From Mesorhizobium mediterraneum (GTDB lineage: Bacteria > Pseudomonadota > Alphaproteobacteria > Rhizobiales > Rhizobiaceae), in the NCBI RefSeq assembly GCF_002284565.1, contig NZ_NPKI01000017.1, forward strand, positions 186,001 to 250,000: DNA of 64,000 nt, written 5' to 3'. Below are positions 1 through 9,593 of this stretch, piece after piece. The position numbers and the translations under genes were made by a program. The notes below the pieces were generated by a model that was not told the origin of the DNA, did no database searches, and worked only from the letters and a program-made list of their open reading frames with translations. Position 1 is the first letter of the stretch, and each line of letters opens with the position of its first letter.

Positions 1-795
1 TTCCGGCTGCCGGCAATCGCCATCGTCGGCGCCCGCAACGCTTCGCTGGCCGGCATCAAGATGGCGCGAACGCTCGCCGCCGAACTCGGCCGCGACGGCT
101 ACGGCATCGTCTCCGGCCTGGCGCGCGGCATCGACACGGCAGCACATCAAGGCAGCCTTGCGTCAGGCACGATCGGTGTGCTGGCCGGCGGCCTCGACCT
201 GCCCTACCCGCCTGAGAATGCCGGACTATGCAACGAGATTGCCGAGCGCGGCGGCGCCATCATTTCGGAGATGCCGTTCGGCTGGCGGCCACGCGCCCAG
301 GATTTTCCGCGCCGCAACCGCCTTGTCGCCGGCGCAGCATTGGGGCTGGTCGTGGTCGAGGCGGCGCACCGCTCCGGCTCGCTGATCAGCGCCAGGCTTG
401 CCGGCGAGATGGGCCGGCTGGTCTTCGCCGTCCCCGGCTCGCCGCTCGATCCGCGTGCCGCCGGCACCAACGCCTTGCTCAAGGACGGCGCCACCCTGGT
501 CACCGAGGCATCGGACGTTACCAGTGCGATCGCGCCGCTGGTCGGCGCACCGGCACCAAGGACGGCGCCGCTTGGCGAGCCGCCCGACTTTTCGGCAACG
601 CCACCGCCCGGCGAGGACGACCGCGCCCGCGTCATCGAAGCCCTCGGCCCGACGCCGGTGGCGATCGACGAGATCATCCGCCACACCGGCCTGCATCCCG
701 CTCAGGTTTTCATGGTGCTGCTGGAACTCGACCTCGCCGGCCGCCTGGAGCGCCACGCCGGCGGGAACGTGTCGCTGGTTTTTGGGGATATTTAG
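1..795 (+). CDS. dprA: DNA-processing protein DprA, 5'-truncated by the window edge
   Basis: The reading frame is open from base 1, so the true start lies upstream and 264 residues are visible. DprA binds single-stranded DNA and loads RecA during natural transformation. The visible part opens with the Rossmann-like motif AIVGARNAS, followed by [20 protein letters not shown] and FPRRNR, all typical of the DprA/Smf core. After a proline-rich linker, the last 60 or so residues form the C-terminal winged-helix domain seen in proteobacterial DprA. No downstream gene is in the same operon. Identification is secure; only the N-terminus is missing. Confidence 0.95.
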   Translation, partial: FRLPAIAIVGARNASLAGIKMARTLAAELGRDGYGIVSGLARGIDTAAHQGSLASGTIGVLAGGLDLPYPPENAGLCNEIAERGGAIISEMPFGWRPRAQDFPRRNRLVAGAALGLVVVEAAHRSGSLISARLAGEMGRLVFAVPGSPLDPRAAGTNALLKDGATLVTEASDVTSAIAPLVGAPAPRTAPLGEPPDFSATPPPGEDDRARVIEALGPTPVAIDEIIRHTGLHPAQVFMVLLELDLAGRLERHAGGNVSLVFGDI

Positions 796-825
796 CAGGG
801 TCGGTAGCCGGAAGCATCGCGTGAT

Positions 826-865
826 TGCGAGAAAATGTTCTCGCATGGCCTCGCATTTTCTCGCA
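826..865. repeat. Inverted repeat with TCTCGCA units downstream of dprA
   Basis: Perfect 11-base arms (TGCGAGAAAAT at 826-836, ATTTTCTCGCA at 855-865) enclose an 18-base spacer that carries another TCTCGCA, and one more CTCGCA lies at 911-916. It begins 30 bases after the dprA stop. It could be a dprA terminator, though no T-run follows, or a protein-binding site. Apart from this repeat and tRNA-Lys, nothing gene-like was seen between 796 and 1296. Confidence 0.5.
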
Positions 866-924
866 CGTTCCGGCGCTGTTCCAGACGCTAAAGCGCTAAC
901 TTACTGATTTCTCGCACGAAACAA

Positions 925-1000
925 TGGTGAGCGCGCAGGGATTCGAACCCTGGACCTACTGATTAAAAGTCAGTTGCTCTACCGGCTGAGCTACGCGCTC
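925..1000 (-). tRNA. tRNA-Lys (anticodon TTT)
   Basis: The reverse complement folds as a 76-base cloverleaf. The acceptor stem is GAGCGCG/CGCGCTC with discriminator A and an encoded CCA. The D arm contains AGCTCAGCCGGTAGAGC, the anticodon arm is CTGAC-TTTTAAT-CAG type with anticodon TTT, and the T arm contains GGTTCGAATCC. The TTT anticodon reads lysine codons AAA and AAG. Confidence 0.97.
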
Positions 1001-1296
1001 CCGCGGGCTCAGAATGCCGCCCTCGAAATTGCGCGGAACATAGGGAGAGTGCCTCGACCGGTCAACCGGAAAAAGAGGGCGCGCAAGTCGGGCTTTTCCA
1101 CGCACTTGCAGCGCCTCGCACATCGCGTCAGCAAAGGGCGGAACGGCCTTTGACAGACAAGCCCAATACCGGCTTTTCGTCGAGGCCGAGCAGGAGAGAG
1201 AACGTTACAGATCAGCAGCTTGCTACTTTGACGGAACAATTGCGCAGCCTGCCCGTTTTTGTCGCTACAAGGGACGACGCTTTCAAGGAGAAGATC

Positions 1297-1773
1297 ATGA
1301 ACAGGATCATGTCGGGCCTGCTGGCGACCGCGTTGTCAGCGTCATTCGCTGTAGCGGAGATCGTGCCCGTCAACGCCCAGCCCACCTACGTGCCGCTTGG
1401 TCAGAACGTTTCGTCGGATGTCCAGACTGTCGACCACAGGCGGTGGAGGCGTAGTTTCAACCGCGATCGCGATTTTTCCCGCCGCGATTTTCGTCGTGGT
1501 TTCGCGCGTGACGACGGCAGGTATTGGCGCGGCCATCGCGGTTATCGCTATTATCGTCGCGGCTATCGCCGTCACGGCGACTTCTGGTTCCCGTTGGCTG
1601 CCTTTGCGACCGGCGCGCTGATCACCGGTGCGATCGTCAACCAGAACCGCCGCGTCTATCGAGGCGATTCGCACGTGGAGTGGTGCTACAGCCGCTACAG
1701 ATCTTACCGGGCATATGACAACACGTACCAGCCTTACTATGGCCCGCGCCGGCAGTGCATCTCGCCCTATTGA
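1297..1773 (+). CDS. BA14K family protein
   Basis: This 158-residue protein was started at the ATG at 1297 because AAGGAG lies 6 bases upstream, although the frame is open further 5'. An N-terminal hydrophobic stretch (about residues 5-25, ending near NAQ) looks like a signal peptide. The middle is very rich in Arg and Tyr, followed by a single hydrophobic segment ([18 protein letters not shown]). The C-terminal motif [19 protein letters not shown]...RRQC is the signature of the BA14K family, a group of exported or envelope proteins of Rhizobiales first known as a Brucella immunoreactive antigen. Molecular function is unknown. It is monocistronic and converges on glpK. Confidence 0.85.
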   Translation: MNRIMSGLLATALSASFAVAEIVPVNAQPTYVPLGQNVSSDVQTVDHRRWRRSFNRDRDFSRRDFRRGFARDDGRYWRGHRGYRYYRRGYRRHGDFWFPLAAFATGALITGAIVNQNRRVYRGDSHVEWCYSRYRSYRAYDNTYQPYYGPRRQCISPY

Positions 1774-1810
1774 TAAAGCTCGGGCGGAGCTGAGTAAGAG
1801 TTATTGAAGA

Positions 1811-1834
1811 GCCTGCGCCGGCAACGGCGCGGGC
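1811..1834. terminator. Hairpin between BA14K gene and glpK
   Basis: GCCTGCGCCG and CGGCGCGGGC form a 10-bp stem (one G-T pair) around a GCAA tetraloop. It lies between the convergent ends of the BA14K gene (1773) and glpK (1863), where it could stop transcription from both sides. The flanking T-runs are weak. Confidence 0.55.
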
Positions 1835-1862
1835 TTCCGTGGTGACATCTTGCTCGAAGAAC

Positions 1863-3356
1863 TTATTGCACGCTCAGCGTCCTGCGCACAGCATCGCGCC
1901 AGCCCGCCAGCTTGGCGGAACGGGCGGACGCATTCATCTCCGGCTTGAACCGCCGCTCGAGCGCCCAGCTCTTGGCGAAGTCTCTCGCCTTCGGCCAGAC
2001 GCCCGCCTTAGAGCCGGCCAGCCATGCCGCGCCGAGCGCCGTCGTCTCCAGGATCGTCGGGCGGTCTACCGGCGCATCGAGGATGTCGGCAAGCCGCTGC
2101 ATGGTCCAGTCCGAGGCCACCATGCCACCATCGACCCTGAGAACGGTCTTTACTGACGCGCCCTTCCAGTCCTTGCGCATCGCGTCGAGCAGGTCGCGGG
2201 TCTGGAAAGCCACAGATTCCAGTGCGGCGCGGGCAAATTCCGCCGGGCCCGAATTGCGGGTCAGCCCGAAGATGGCGCCGCGCGCTTCGGCATCCCAGTG
2301 CGGCGCGCCAAGCCCGACAAAAGCCGGCACCAGATAGACTTCCTGCGTCGGGTCGGCGCCCGCCGCCAGCATGCCGCTCTGCTCCGCCTTGCCGATCACC
2401 TTGATGCCGTCGCGCAGCCACTGCACGGCTGCACCGGCGATGAAGATCGACCCTTCCAGAGCATAAGTGGTCTTTCCGTTCAGCCTGTAGGCAATGGTCG
2501 TCAACAACCGGTTCTTCGAGCGCACCAGATCGCTTCCGGTGTTGAGCAGCGCGAAGCACCCCGTGCCATAGGTGGATTTCATCATGCCCGGCTCGAAACA
2601 GGCCTGGCCGATGGCCGCTGCGTGCTGATCGCCAGCCACGCCGAGGATTTTTATCTCTGCGCCGAACAGGCTTTCCTCTGTGATTCCATAGTCGTCAGCG
2701 CAATCCTTCACCTGCGGCAGCATTTTTGCCGGTATGCCGAGAATCGCCAGAAGCTCGTCGTCCCAGGTATTCTTTTCGATGTTGTAGACCAGCGTGCGCG
2801 AGGCATTGGTGGCGTCGGTGGCGTGAACCTTGCCGCCGGTCAGCCGCCAGATCAGAAAGCTGTCGATCGTGCCGGCCAGCAATTCGCCCTTCTCGGCACG
2901 TTTTCTGGCACCCTTCACCTTGTCCAGCATCCAGGCGATCTTGGTGCCGGAGAAGTAGGGATCGAGCAGCAAGCCGGTCTTTCTGGTGAACTTCTTCTCC
3001 AGCCCCTGCTTCTTCAATTTCTGGCACAGCGGCGCGGTGCGGCGATCCTGCCAGACAATCGCGTTGTGGATCGGCTTGCCGGTCGCCCTGTCCCAGATGA
3101 CGACGGTCTCGCGCTGGTTGGTGATGCCGATCGCCGCGACATCCGACGCATGGCGGCCGGCGCTCTTCAGCGCAGCCTTCACCGTCGCCACGACGCTCGA
3201 CCAGATCTCCTCGGGATCATGCTCGACCCAGCCGGAGGCCGGATAATGCTGGGTGAATTCCTTCTGCCCGCTGCCCACCATCTTCATCTCACGGTCGAAC
3301 AGGATCGCCCGGCTCGATGTCGTTCCCTGGTCGATTGCAAGGATAAAGCTGTTCAT
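1863..3356 (-). CDS. glpK: Glycerol kinase
   Basis: Glycerol kinase phosphorylates glycerol with ATP to glycerol 3-phosphate in the cytoplasm. The start at 3356 is preceded by GAGGGG at 7 bases and gives 497 residues, close to the usual length of about 500. The N-terminal FGGY phosphate-binding motif ([14 protein letters not shown]), [29 protein letters not shown] and the C-terminal [13 protein letters not shown] are all characteristic. It is the last gene of the glycerol operon, 89 bases after glpV, so uptake and activation are co-expressed. A few in-frame upstream codons offer an ATG with worse spacing. Confidence 0.95.
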   Translation of the reverse strand: MNSFILAIDQGTTSSRAILFDREMKMVGSGQKEFTQHYPASGWVEHDPEEIWSSVVATVKAALKSAGRHASDVAAIGITNQRETVVIWDRATGKPIHNAIVWQDRRTAPLCQKLKKQGLEKKFTRKTGLLLDPYFSGTKIAWMLDKVKGARKRAEKGELLAGTIDSFLIWRLTGGKVHATDATNASRTLVYNIEKNTWDDELLAILGIPAKMLPQVKDCADDYGITEESLFGAEIKILGVAGDQHAAAIGQACFEPGMMKSTYGTGCFALLNTGSDLVRSKNRLLTTIAYRLNGKTTYALEGSIFIAGAAVQWLRDGIKVIGKAEQSGMLAAGADPTQEVYLVPAFVGLGAPHWDAEARGAIFGLTRNSGPAEFARAALESVAFQTRDLLDAMRKDWKGASVKTVLRVDGGMVASDWTMQRLADILDAPVDRPTILETTALGAAWLAGSKAGVWPKARDFAKSWALERRFKPEMNASARSAKLAGWRDAVRRTLSVQ

Positions 3357-3445
3357 TTCCATTCCCCTCGGCGCAAACAGGGGAGACGGCAAGATGCCGC
3401 CTCCCCCGATTGTCGCGATGCGGGCGCGAACGCCCGGATCGATGC

Positions 3446-5170
3446 TCAGTTGCTCCAGCTCTTGACCAGCTCGTCGTAGTTGATGGTCTGCGCCTTATCC
3501 TTCTCCGGCTCGATCTTCAGCTGCGGCGCGAGATTGCCCTTGGCGACGGCATCGGCGTTCCACTCTTCGAGGGTCTTTTCCTCGGCGAGTTTCGGTCCGA
3601 TGTCGCCCTGCACGCCGGCGCGCTCAAGGCGCTCAAGCACCTTTTCCTGCTCGGCGCAGAGCGAGTCCATCGCCTCCTGCGGGGTTTTGGCACCCGACGA
3701 AGCATCGCCGATCGCCTGCCACCAGAGCTGTGCCAGCTTCGGATAGTCAGGAACGTTCGTACCCGTCGGCGACCACTGGACGCGGGCCGGCGAGCGGTAG
3801 AACTCGATCAGGCCGCCGAGCTTCGGGGCGCGGTCCGTGAAGCTCTTGTGCTGGATCGTGCTCTCGCGGATCAGCGTCAGGCCAACGTGGCTTTTCTTCA
3901 CGTCGACTGTCTTCGAGGTGACGAACTGCGCGTAGAGCCAGGCTGCCTTGGCGCGATCGTCAGGCGTCGACTTGAGAAGCGTCCAGGAACCCACGTCCTG
4001 GTAGCCGAGCTTCATGCCGTCCTTCCAGTAGACGCCGTGCGGCGACGGAGCGAAGCGCCATTTCGGCGTACCGTCCTCGTTCACGACGGGAAGGCCGTCC
4101 TTCACCATGTCGGCGGTGAAGGCCGTGTACATGAACATCTGCTGGGCAATTTCGCCCTGCGCCGGTACCGGTCCGGATTCCGAGAAGGTCATGCCCTGGG
4201 CCGCGGCCGGAGCGTAGGCCTTCATCCAGTCGAGATATTTCTGGATGGCATAGACCGACGCCGGACCGTTGGTGTCGCCGCCCCGAGCCACGCAGGAGCC
4301 GACAGGCCGCGACTTCTCGTCGACCTTGATGCCCCATTCGTCGACCGGAAGACCGTTCGGCAGTCCCTTGTCGCCATTGCCGGCCATCGAAAGCCAGGCA
4401 TCGGTGAAGCGCCAGCCGAGCGAAGGATCCTTCTTGCCGTAGTCCATGTGGCCGTAGACCTTCTTGCCGTCGATCTCGCGCCCGGTGAAGAATTCGGCGA
4501 TATCCTCATAGGCTGACCAGTTGACCGGCACGCCGAGGTCGTAGCCGTACTTCGCCTTGAAGTCCGCCTTGTTCTTCTCGTCGTTGAACCAGTCGTAGCG
4601 GAACCAGTAGAGGTTCGCGAACTGCTGGTCGGGCAGCTGATAAAGATCGCCGTCCGGAGCCGTCGTGAACTTGGTGCCGATGAAGTCTGCGAGGTCGAGG
4701 TTCGGGTTGGTGACGTCCTTGCCCTCGTTCGCCATCCAGTCGGTCAGGCTGCGCGCCTGCTGGTAGCGCCAATGGGTGCCTATCAGGTCGGAGTCGTTGA
4801 CATAGGCGTCGTAGACGTTTTCGCCCGACTGCATCTGCGTTTGCAGCTTCTCGACGACATCGCCTTCGCCGATCAGATCATGGGTGATCTTGATGCCCGT
4901 AATGTCGGCGAACGCCTTGGCCAGCGTCTTCGATTCATACTCGTGCGTCGTGATGGTTTCCGAGACGACCTTGATGTCCATGCCCGCAAAGGGTTTTGCA
5001 GCATCGATGAACCATTGCATCTCGGCTTCCTGGGCAGCGCGATCGAGCGTCGACATGTCCTTGATCTCGGCGTCGAGAAACGCCTTGGCTTCGTCCATCC
5101 CGGCATAGGCGTTGCCTGCCCCGAGCAATAGGACAAGCGCTGTCGTTGATGTCAAAAATTGCCGTCTCAT
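3446..5170 (-). CDS. glpV: Glycerol ABC transporter, periplasmic binding protein
   Basis: The protein has 574 residues and starts with a signal peptide ([21 protein letters not shown], cleavage near AYA). The start is supported by GGAGG just upstream. It belongs to the large extracellular solute-binding proteins of the carbohydrate (CUT1-like) class. Its place after two CUT-type permeases and a DUF2160 protein matches the glpSTPQUV glycerol importer described in Rhizobium leguminosarum, where GlpV is the binding component. It captures glycerol in the periplasm for GlpP/GlpQ. The gene is followed directly by glpK. Substrate assignment rests on operon context, not on a binding-site motif. Confidence 0.9.
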   Translation of the reverse strand: MRRQFLTSTTALVLLLGAGNAYAGMDEAKAFLDAEIKDMSTLDRAAQEAEMQWFIDAAKPFAGMDIKVVSETITTHEYESKTLAKAFADITGIKITHDLIGEGDVVEKLQTQMQSGENVYDAYVNDSDLIGTHWRYQQARSLTDWMANEGKDVTNPNLDLADFIGTKFTTAPDGDLYQLPDQQFANLYWFRYDWFNDEKNKADFKAKYGYDLGVPVNWSAYEDIAEFFTGREIDGKKVYGHMDYGKKDPSLGWRFTDAWLSMAGNGDKGLPNGLPVDEWGIKVDEKSRPVGSCVARGGDTNGPASVYAIQKYLDWMKAYAPAAAQGMTFSESGPVPAQGEIAQQMFMYTAFTADMVKDGLPVVNEDGTPKWRFAPSPHGVYWKDGMKLGYQDVGSWTLLKSTPDDRAKAAWLYAQFVTSKTVDVKKSHVGLTLIRESTIQHKSFTDRAPKLGGLIEFYRSPARVQWSPTGTNVPDYPKLAQLWWQAIGDASSGAKTPQEAMDSLCAEQEKVLERLERAGVQGDIGPKLAEEKTLEEWNADAVAKGNLAPQLKIEPEKDKAQTINYDELVKSWSN

Positions 5171-5247
5171 GTGTTTCCTCCACTGTTTCAGTTTCAAGTG
5201 CGATCGGAGCAGCCGCCGGCACGCGGCCGCTCCAACAGTTTCCCCCT

Positions 5248-5529
5248 CTATACGTAGCGGAACACGCCAATGGCGTAGACCACGGAGAGAGCGAGAGCCC
5301 ACCACAGGTTGGGTCCGACAAGACCCAGCCAAGCGAGATGGATAAAGGCGCTGCCAAGCAGCGATAGGAAGAGACGGTCGCCGCGCGTCGTCTCGAACCG
5401 CAGCACGCCAACCCGCGGATTGCCGCCCGGCGAGGCGTATTCCCAGATCGCCATGCCGCAGAGCAGCACCAGGATCGTGATGAAAAAGATCGCCGTCGGT
5501 AGCGTCCATGCCATCCAGGTAAGGTTCAT
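5248..5529 (-). CDS. glpU: Small membrane protein of glycerol ABC importer (DUF2160)
   Basis: This 93-residue protein has about three hydrophobic segments: near residues 6-27, 53-72 and 75-91. It matches the DUF2160 family, which in rhizobial glycerol importers is encoded between the permease and the binding protein and called GlpU. Its biochemical role is not known; a structural or accessory part of the importer is likely. The ATG at 5529 was preferred to one two codons upstream because the GGGGAGGG ribosome site then lies about 7 bases away. That ribosome site lies in a duplicated copy of the glpQ 3' end. Confidence 0.85.
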   Translation of the reverse strand: MNLTWMAWTLPTAIFFITILVLLCGMAIWEYASPGGNPRVGVLRFETTRGDRLFLSLLGSAFIHLAWLGLVGPNLWWALALSVVYAIGVFRYV

Positions 5530-5531
5530 GG

Positions 5532-5597
5532 TCATACCCTCCCCAAGGCAAAGCCTTTGGCGATGGTGTTGCGTATGAACTCTTGCGTTCGTTTCAT
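5532..5597 (-). CDS. 21-codon ORF made by duplication of the glpQ 3' end
   Basis: The ATG at 5597 overlaps the glpQ stop (TGATG), has GGGGAGGG just upstream, and encodes 21 residues ending IRNTIAKGFALGRV. The last ten residues, IAKGFALGRV, are identical to the end of GlpQ, and the DNA is nearly identical over about 40 bases including the ribosome-binding segment. It may be translated as a leader coupling glpQ to glpU, or it may only be a scar that supplies glpU with its ribosome site. Translation is unproven. Confidence 0.35.
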   Translation of the reverse strand: MKRTQEFIRNTIAKGFALGRV

Positions 5598-6517
5598 CAC
5601 ACCCTCCCCAGGGCAAAGCCTTTGGCGATGTAGTTGCGGACGAACCAGATCACGAGCGCGCCTGGAAGGATGGTGAGCACGCCGGCGGCGGCCAGAACGC
5701 CCCAGTCGAGGCCCGAGGCCGAGACCGTGCGCGTCATGATCGCGGCGATCGGCTTGGCGGCGGTCGTGGTCAACGTTCGTGCGATCAGCAGCTCGACCCA
5801 CGAGAACATGAAGCAGAAGAAGCAGGCCACGCCTACACCGCTCGCGATCAGCGGCATGAATATCCTGAGGAAGAAACGCGGGAAGGAATAGCCGTCAATA
5901 TAGGCGGTCTCGTCGATTTCCTTCGGCACGCCCGACATGAAGCCTTCGAGAATCCAGACCGCCAGCGGGACGTTGAATAGGCAGTGCGCCAGCGCCACCG
6001 CGATATGCGTGTCGATCAGGCCAAATGCCGAATAAAGCTGGAAGAACGGCAGCGCGAACACCGCCGGTGGAGCCATGCGGTTGGTCAAGAGCCAGAAAAA
6101 CAGGTGCTTGTCGCCAAGGAAGCGGTAGCGCGAGAAGGCATAGGCTGCCGGAAGCGCCACGGCGACGGAAATCACCGTGTTCATAACCACATAGATGATC
6201 GAGTTGATGTAACCCTTGTACCAGGACGGGTCGGTGAAGATCACCATGTAATTGGCGATCGTCGGGTTTCTCGGCCACAGCGAGAAGGCGCCGAGTATCT
6301 CCTGGTTGGTCTTGAAGCTCATATTGACCAGCCAGTAGATCGGCAGCATCAGGAAGATGATGTAGATGGTCGGCACCAGCCACCAGAACCGCGACTCCTC
6401 GCCCCGTCGCCGCATCTTGCGGGCCAGCGTGGCGTTCGCTATCTGCGCTTCCGCGCTAGCGGGGGTTTGCCGCATCAGCGTTCGTCCGTCGGCCGTGCTT
6501 TCCTCGAGTCGCGCCAT
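5597..6517 (-). CDS. glpQ: Glycerol ABC transporter permease (second)
   Basis: This 306-residue inner-membrane permease belongs to the MalG-like CUT class. A cytoplasmic N-terminal tail of about 45 residues precedes six predicted helices. The EAA loop is visible as DETAYIDGYSFPRFFLRIFMPL, the site that docks on an ATPase subunit. It pairs with GlpP to form the glycerol channel. Its start lies one base after the glpP stop, which suggests translational coupling. The C-terminal IAKGFALGRV segment is duplicated immediately downstream. Confidence 0.92.
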   Translation of the reverse strand: MARLEESTADGRTLMRQTPASAEAQIANATLARKMRRRGEESRFWWLVPTIYIIFLMLPIYWLVNMSFKTNQEILGAFSLWPRNPTIANYMVIFTDPSWYKGYINSIIYVVMNTVISVAVALPAAYAFSRYRFLGDKHLFFWLLTNRMAPPAVFALPFFQLYSAFGLIDTHIAVALAHCLFNVPLAVWILEGFMSGVPKEIDETAYIDGYSFPRFFLRIFMPLIASGVGVACFFCFMFSWVELLIARTLTTTAAKPIAAIMTRTVSASGLDWGVLAAAGVLTILPGALVIWFVRNYIAKGFALGRV

Positions 6518-6518
6518 C

Positions 6519-7385
6519 TCACTGCTCCGCGTCGTAGGCTGTCATGACGGTGTAGAACACCCAGGACAGGAGCATGATGATCAAGAAATAGACGATCGAC
6601 ATGGCCGCTGCCTCACCGAGGTTGAACTCTCCGATGGCCAGCTTCACCAGATCGATCGACAGGAAAGTGGTGGTGTTGCCGGGCCCGCCGCCGGTGACGA
6701 CGAACGGCTCGGTGTAGATCATGAAACTATCCATGAAGCGCAGCAGAACCGCGATCAGCAGCACGCGGTTCATCTTCGGCAGCTGGATATAGCGGAAGAT
6801 CGCCCAGCGCGACGCACCGTCGATCTTGGCCGCCTGGTAATAGGCGTCGGGGATCGAGACCAATCCCGCGTAGCAGAGCAAGACCACGAGGCTCGTCCAG
6901 TGCCAGACGTCCATGACGATAACGGTGATCCAGGCGTCGAACGGGTCGTTGACATAGTTGTAGTTGAAGCCGAGCGCCCGCAGCGTATATCCGAGCAGGC
7001 CGATATCGACGCGGCCGAACACTTGCCAGATCGTGCCGACGACGTTCCAAGGAATGAGCAGCGGCAGCGCCATCAGCACCAGGCAGACCGGAACGCCCCA
7101 GCCCTTCTTCGGCATGTTGAGCGCAATGAAGATGCCGAGCGGAATCTCGATGATCAGGATGATGGCCGAGAAGGCCAGGTTGCGGGCCATCGCTTCCCAA
7201 AAACGGTCGGAATGCAGGATTTCCTCGAACCATTCCGAGCCCGCCCAGAAGAAGACGTTGTTGCCGAAAGTGTCCTGCACCGAATAATTCACGACCGTCA
7301 TCAGCGGGATGATCGCCGAGAAAGCCACCAGCAAGAGCACCGGCAGCACCATGAACCAGGCCTTGTTGTTCCAGGTCCTTTCCAT
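6519..7385 (-). CDS. glpP: Glycerol ABC transporter permease (first)
   Basis: This 288-residue permease belongs to the MalF/UgpA-like class and has six predicted membrane helices, beginning with WFMVLPVLLLVAFSAIIPLM. The ATPase-docking EAA loop reads YYQAAKIDGASRWAIFRYIQL. The segment VVTGGGPGNTTTFLSIDL is typical of sugar and polyol ABC permeases. Only two bases separate it from the upstream ATPase gene glpT and one from glpQ, so the importer genes form one tight operon. Substrate assignment comes from the glpD/glpK context. Confidence 0.92.
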   Translation of the reverse strand: MERTWNNKAWFMVLPVLLLVAFSAIIPLMTVVNYSVQDTFGNNVFFWAGSEWFEEILHSDRFWEAMARNLAFSAIILIIEIPLGIFIALNMPKKGWGVPVCLVLMALPLLIPWNVVGTIWQVFGRVDIGLLGYTLRALGFNYNYVNDPFDAWITVIVMDVWHWTSLVVLLCYAGLVSIPDAYYQAAKIDGASRWAIFRYIQLPKMNRVLLIAVLLRFMDSFMIYTEPFVVTGGGPGNTTTFLSIDLVKLAIGEFNLGEAAAMSIVYFLIIMLLSWVFYTVMTAYDAEQ

Positions 7386-7387
7386 GC

Positions 7388-8458
<1,071 letters not shown>

Positions 8459-8471
8459 GTGCCCTCCTCCC

Positions 8472-9554
8472 TCAAGCCGCCAGCATCTGTGGCGGCGCGG
8501 CCGAGCGGCCGTTCGCGTCGAAAACCATGATGTGCCGCGGATCGATGAACACCTCGATGGTCTGGTCCGGCTCAAACACCAGGATGCCGTGCTCCAGCAT
8601 CACCCAGCGGACATCGGCGAAGTCGAGATGCACAAAGCTCTCCGAACCGGTGATCTCGGTGACCGAGACCTTGGCTCTCACCGGAACCGCTGACGGGCTC
8701 GGCCGAGTAAGAGAGAGATGGTGGGGCTGGAAGCCGATCGTGTAACTCGTATCGGCAATACCGGCGAGCTCAGCCGGCACCGGGAGGTTCACCCCACCAT
8801 CAAGAAGGAAGCTCGAGCCGCTCTTCTTCAGCACAATCGTGTTGAGCGGCGGATCCGCGAAAGTCTTGGCCGTGACGAGGTCGTTCGGCCTGCGAAAGAC
8901 GTCGATCGTGGGGCCGAACTGAGTGATGCGGCCTTCGGAAAGCGTCGCCGTGTTGCCGCCGAGCAGCAAAGCTTCGTGCGGCTCCGTCGTGGCGTAGACG
9001 AAGATGGTGCCGCTCGCCGCGAAGATTTTCGGCAATTCCGCACGCAGCTCCTCGCGCAGTTTGTAATCGAGATTGGCGAGCGGCTCGTCGAGCAGCACGA
9101 GGCTGGCGTTCTTGACGATGGCGCGGGCCAGCGCGGTGCGCTGCTGCTGGCCGCCCGAGAGGCTGAGCGGCGTGCGGTCGAGAAAGGGCGTCAGCTTGAG
9201 CAGGGCTGCAGCATTGCGCACCTCCTTGTCGATCTTTGCCCGCTCGGTCCCGGCCACCCTCAGCGGCGAGGCGATGTTCTCGTAAACGGTCATCGCCGGA
9301 TAGTTGATGAACTGCTGGTAGACCATGGCGACGTTGCGCTTCTGCACCGGGATACCGGTGACATCCTTGCCGTCGAACCAGACCGAACCGGATGTCGGAA
9401 CATCAAGGCCGGCCATCAGCCGCATCAGGCTGGTCTTGCCGGAGAGCGTCGGTCCGAGAAGGACGTTGAGCGAGCCGTGCTGAAGCGTCAGGGACACGTC
9501 GCGTATATGCTCCGTCGCGCCGACCGTCTTCGTCACGTTTCTCAGTTCCAGCAT
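8472..9554 (-). CDS. glpS: Glycerol ABC transporter ATPase lacking the H-switch histidine
   Basis: This 360-residue nucleotide-binding subunit has Walker A GPTLSGKTS, Q-loop MVYQQF, a canonical signature LSGGQQQR, Walker B LVLLDEP, and a MalK-like C-terminal domain. Where other importers have THD in the H-switch, this protein reads YATTEPHEAL, so the catalytic histidine appears replaced by threonine. That complements the defective signature of its partner GlpT. The gene follows glpD by 39 bases and precedes glpT by 13. Naming follows the glpSTPQUV locus of R. leguminosarum. Confidence 0.92.
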   Translation of the reverse strand: MLELRNVTKTVGATEHIRDVSLTLQHGSLNVLLGPTLSGKTSLMRLMAGLDVPTSGSVWFDGKDVTGIPVQKRNVAMVYQQFINYPAMTVYENIASPLRVAGTERAKIDKEVRNAAALLKLTPFLDRTPLSLSGGQQQRTALARAIVKNASLVLLDEPLANLDYKLREELRAELPKIFAASGTIFVYATTEPHEALLLGGNTATLSEGRITQFGPTIDVFRRPNDLVTAKTFADPPLNTIVLKKSGSSFLLDGGVNLPVPAELAGIADTSYTIGFQPHHLSLTRPSPSAVPVRAKVSVTEITGSESFVHLDFADVRWVMLEHGILVFEPDQTIEVFIDPRHIMVFDANGRSAAPPQMLAA

Positions 9555-9593
9555 GATGCCTCCTCCCAGGCTTTCTGCATCAGTCAGACCCCA

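Noticed and set aside
925..1000. tRNA-Lys as an attachment site for an integrated element
   Set aside because: No integrase gene and no repeat of the tRNA 3' end was found in the neighbourhood.
1009..1239. Minus-strand 76-codon frame between tRNA-Lys and the BA14K gene
   Set aside because: No ribosome site, no family and no signal or membrane pattern.
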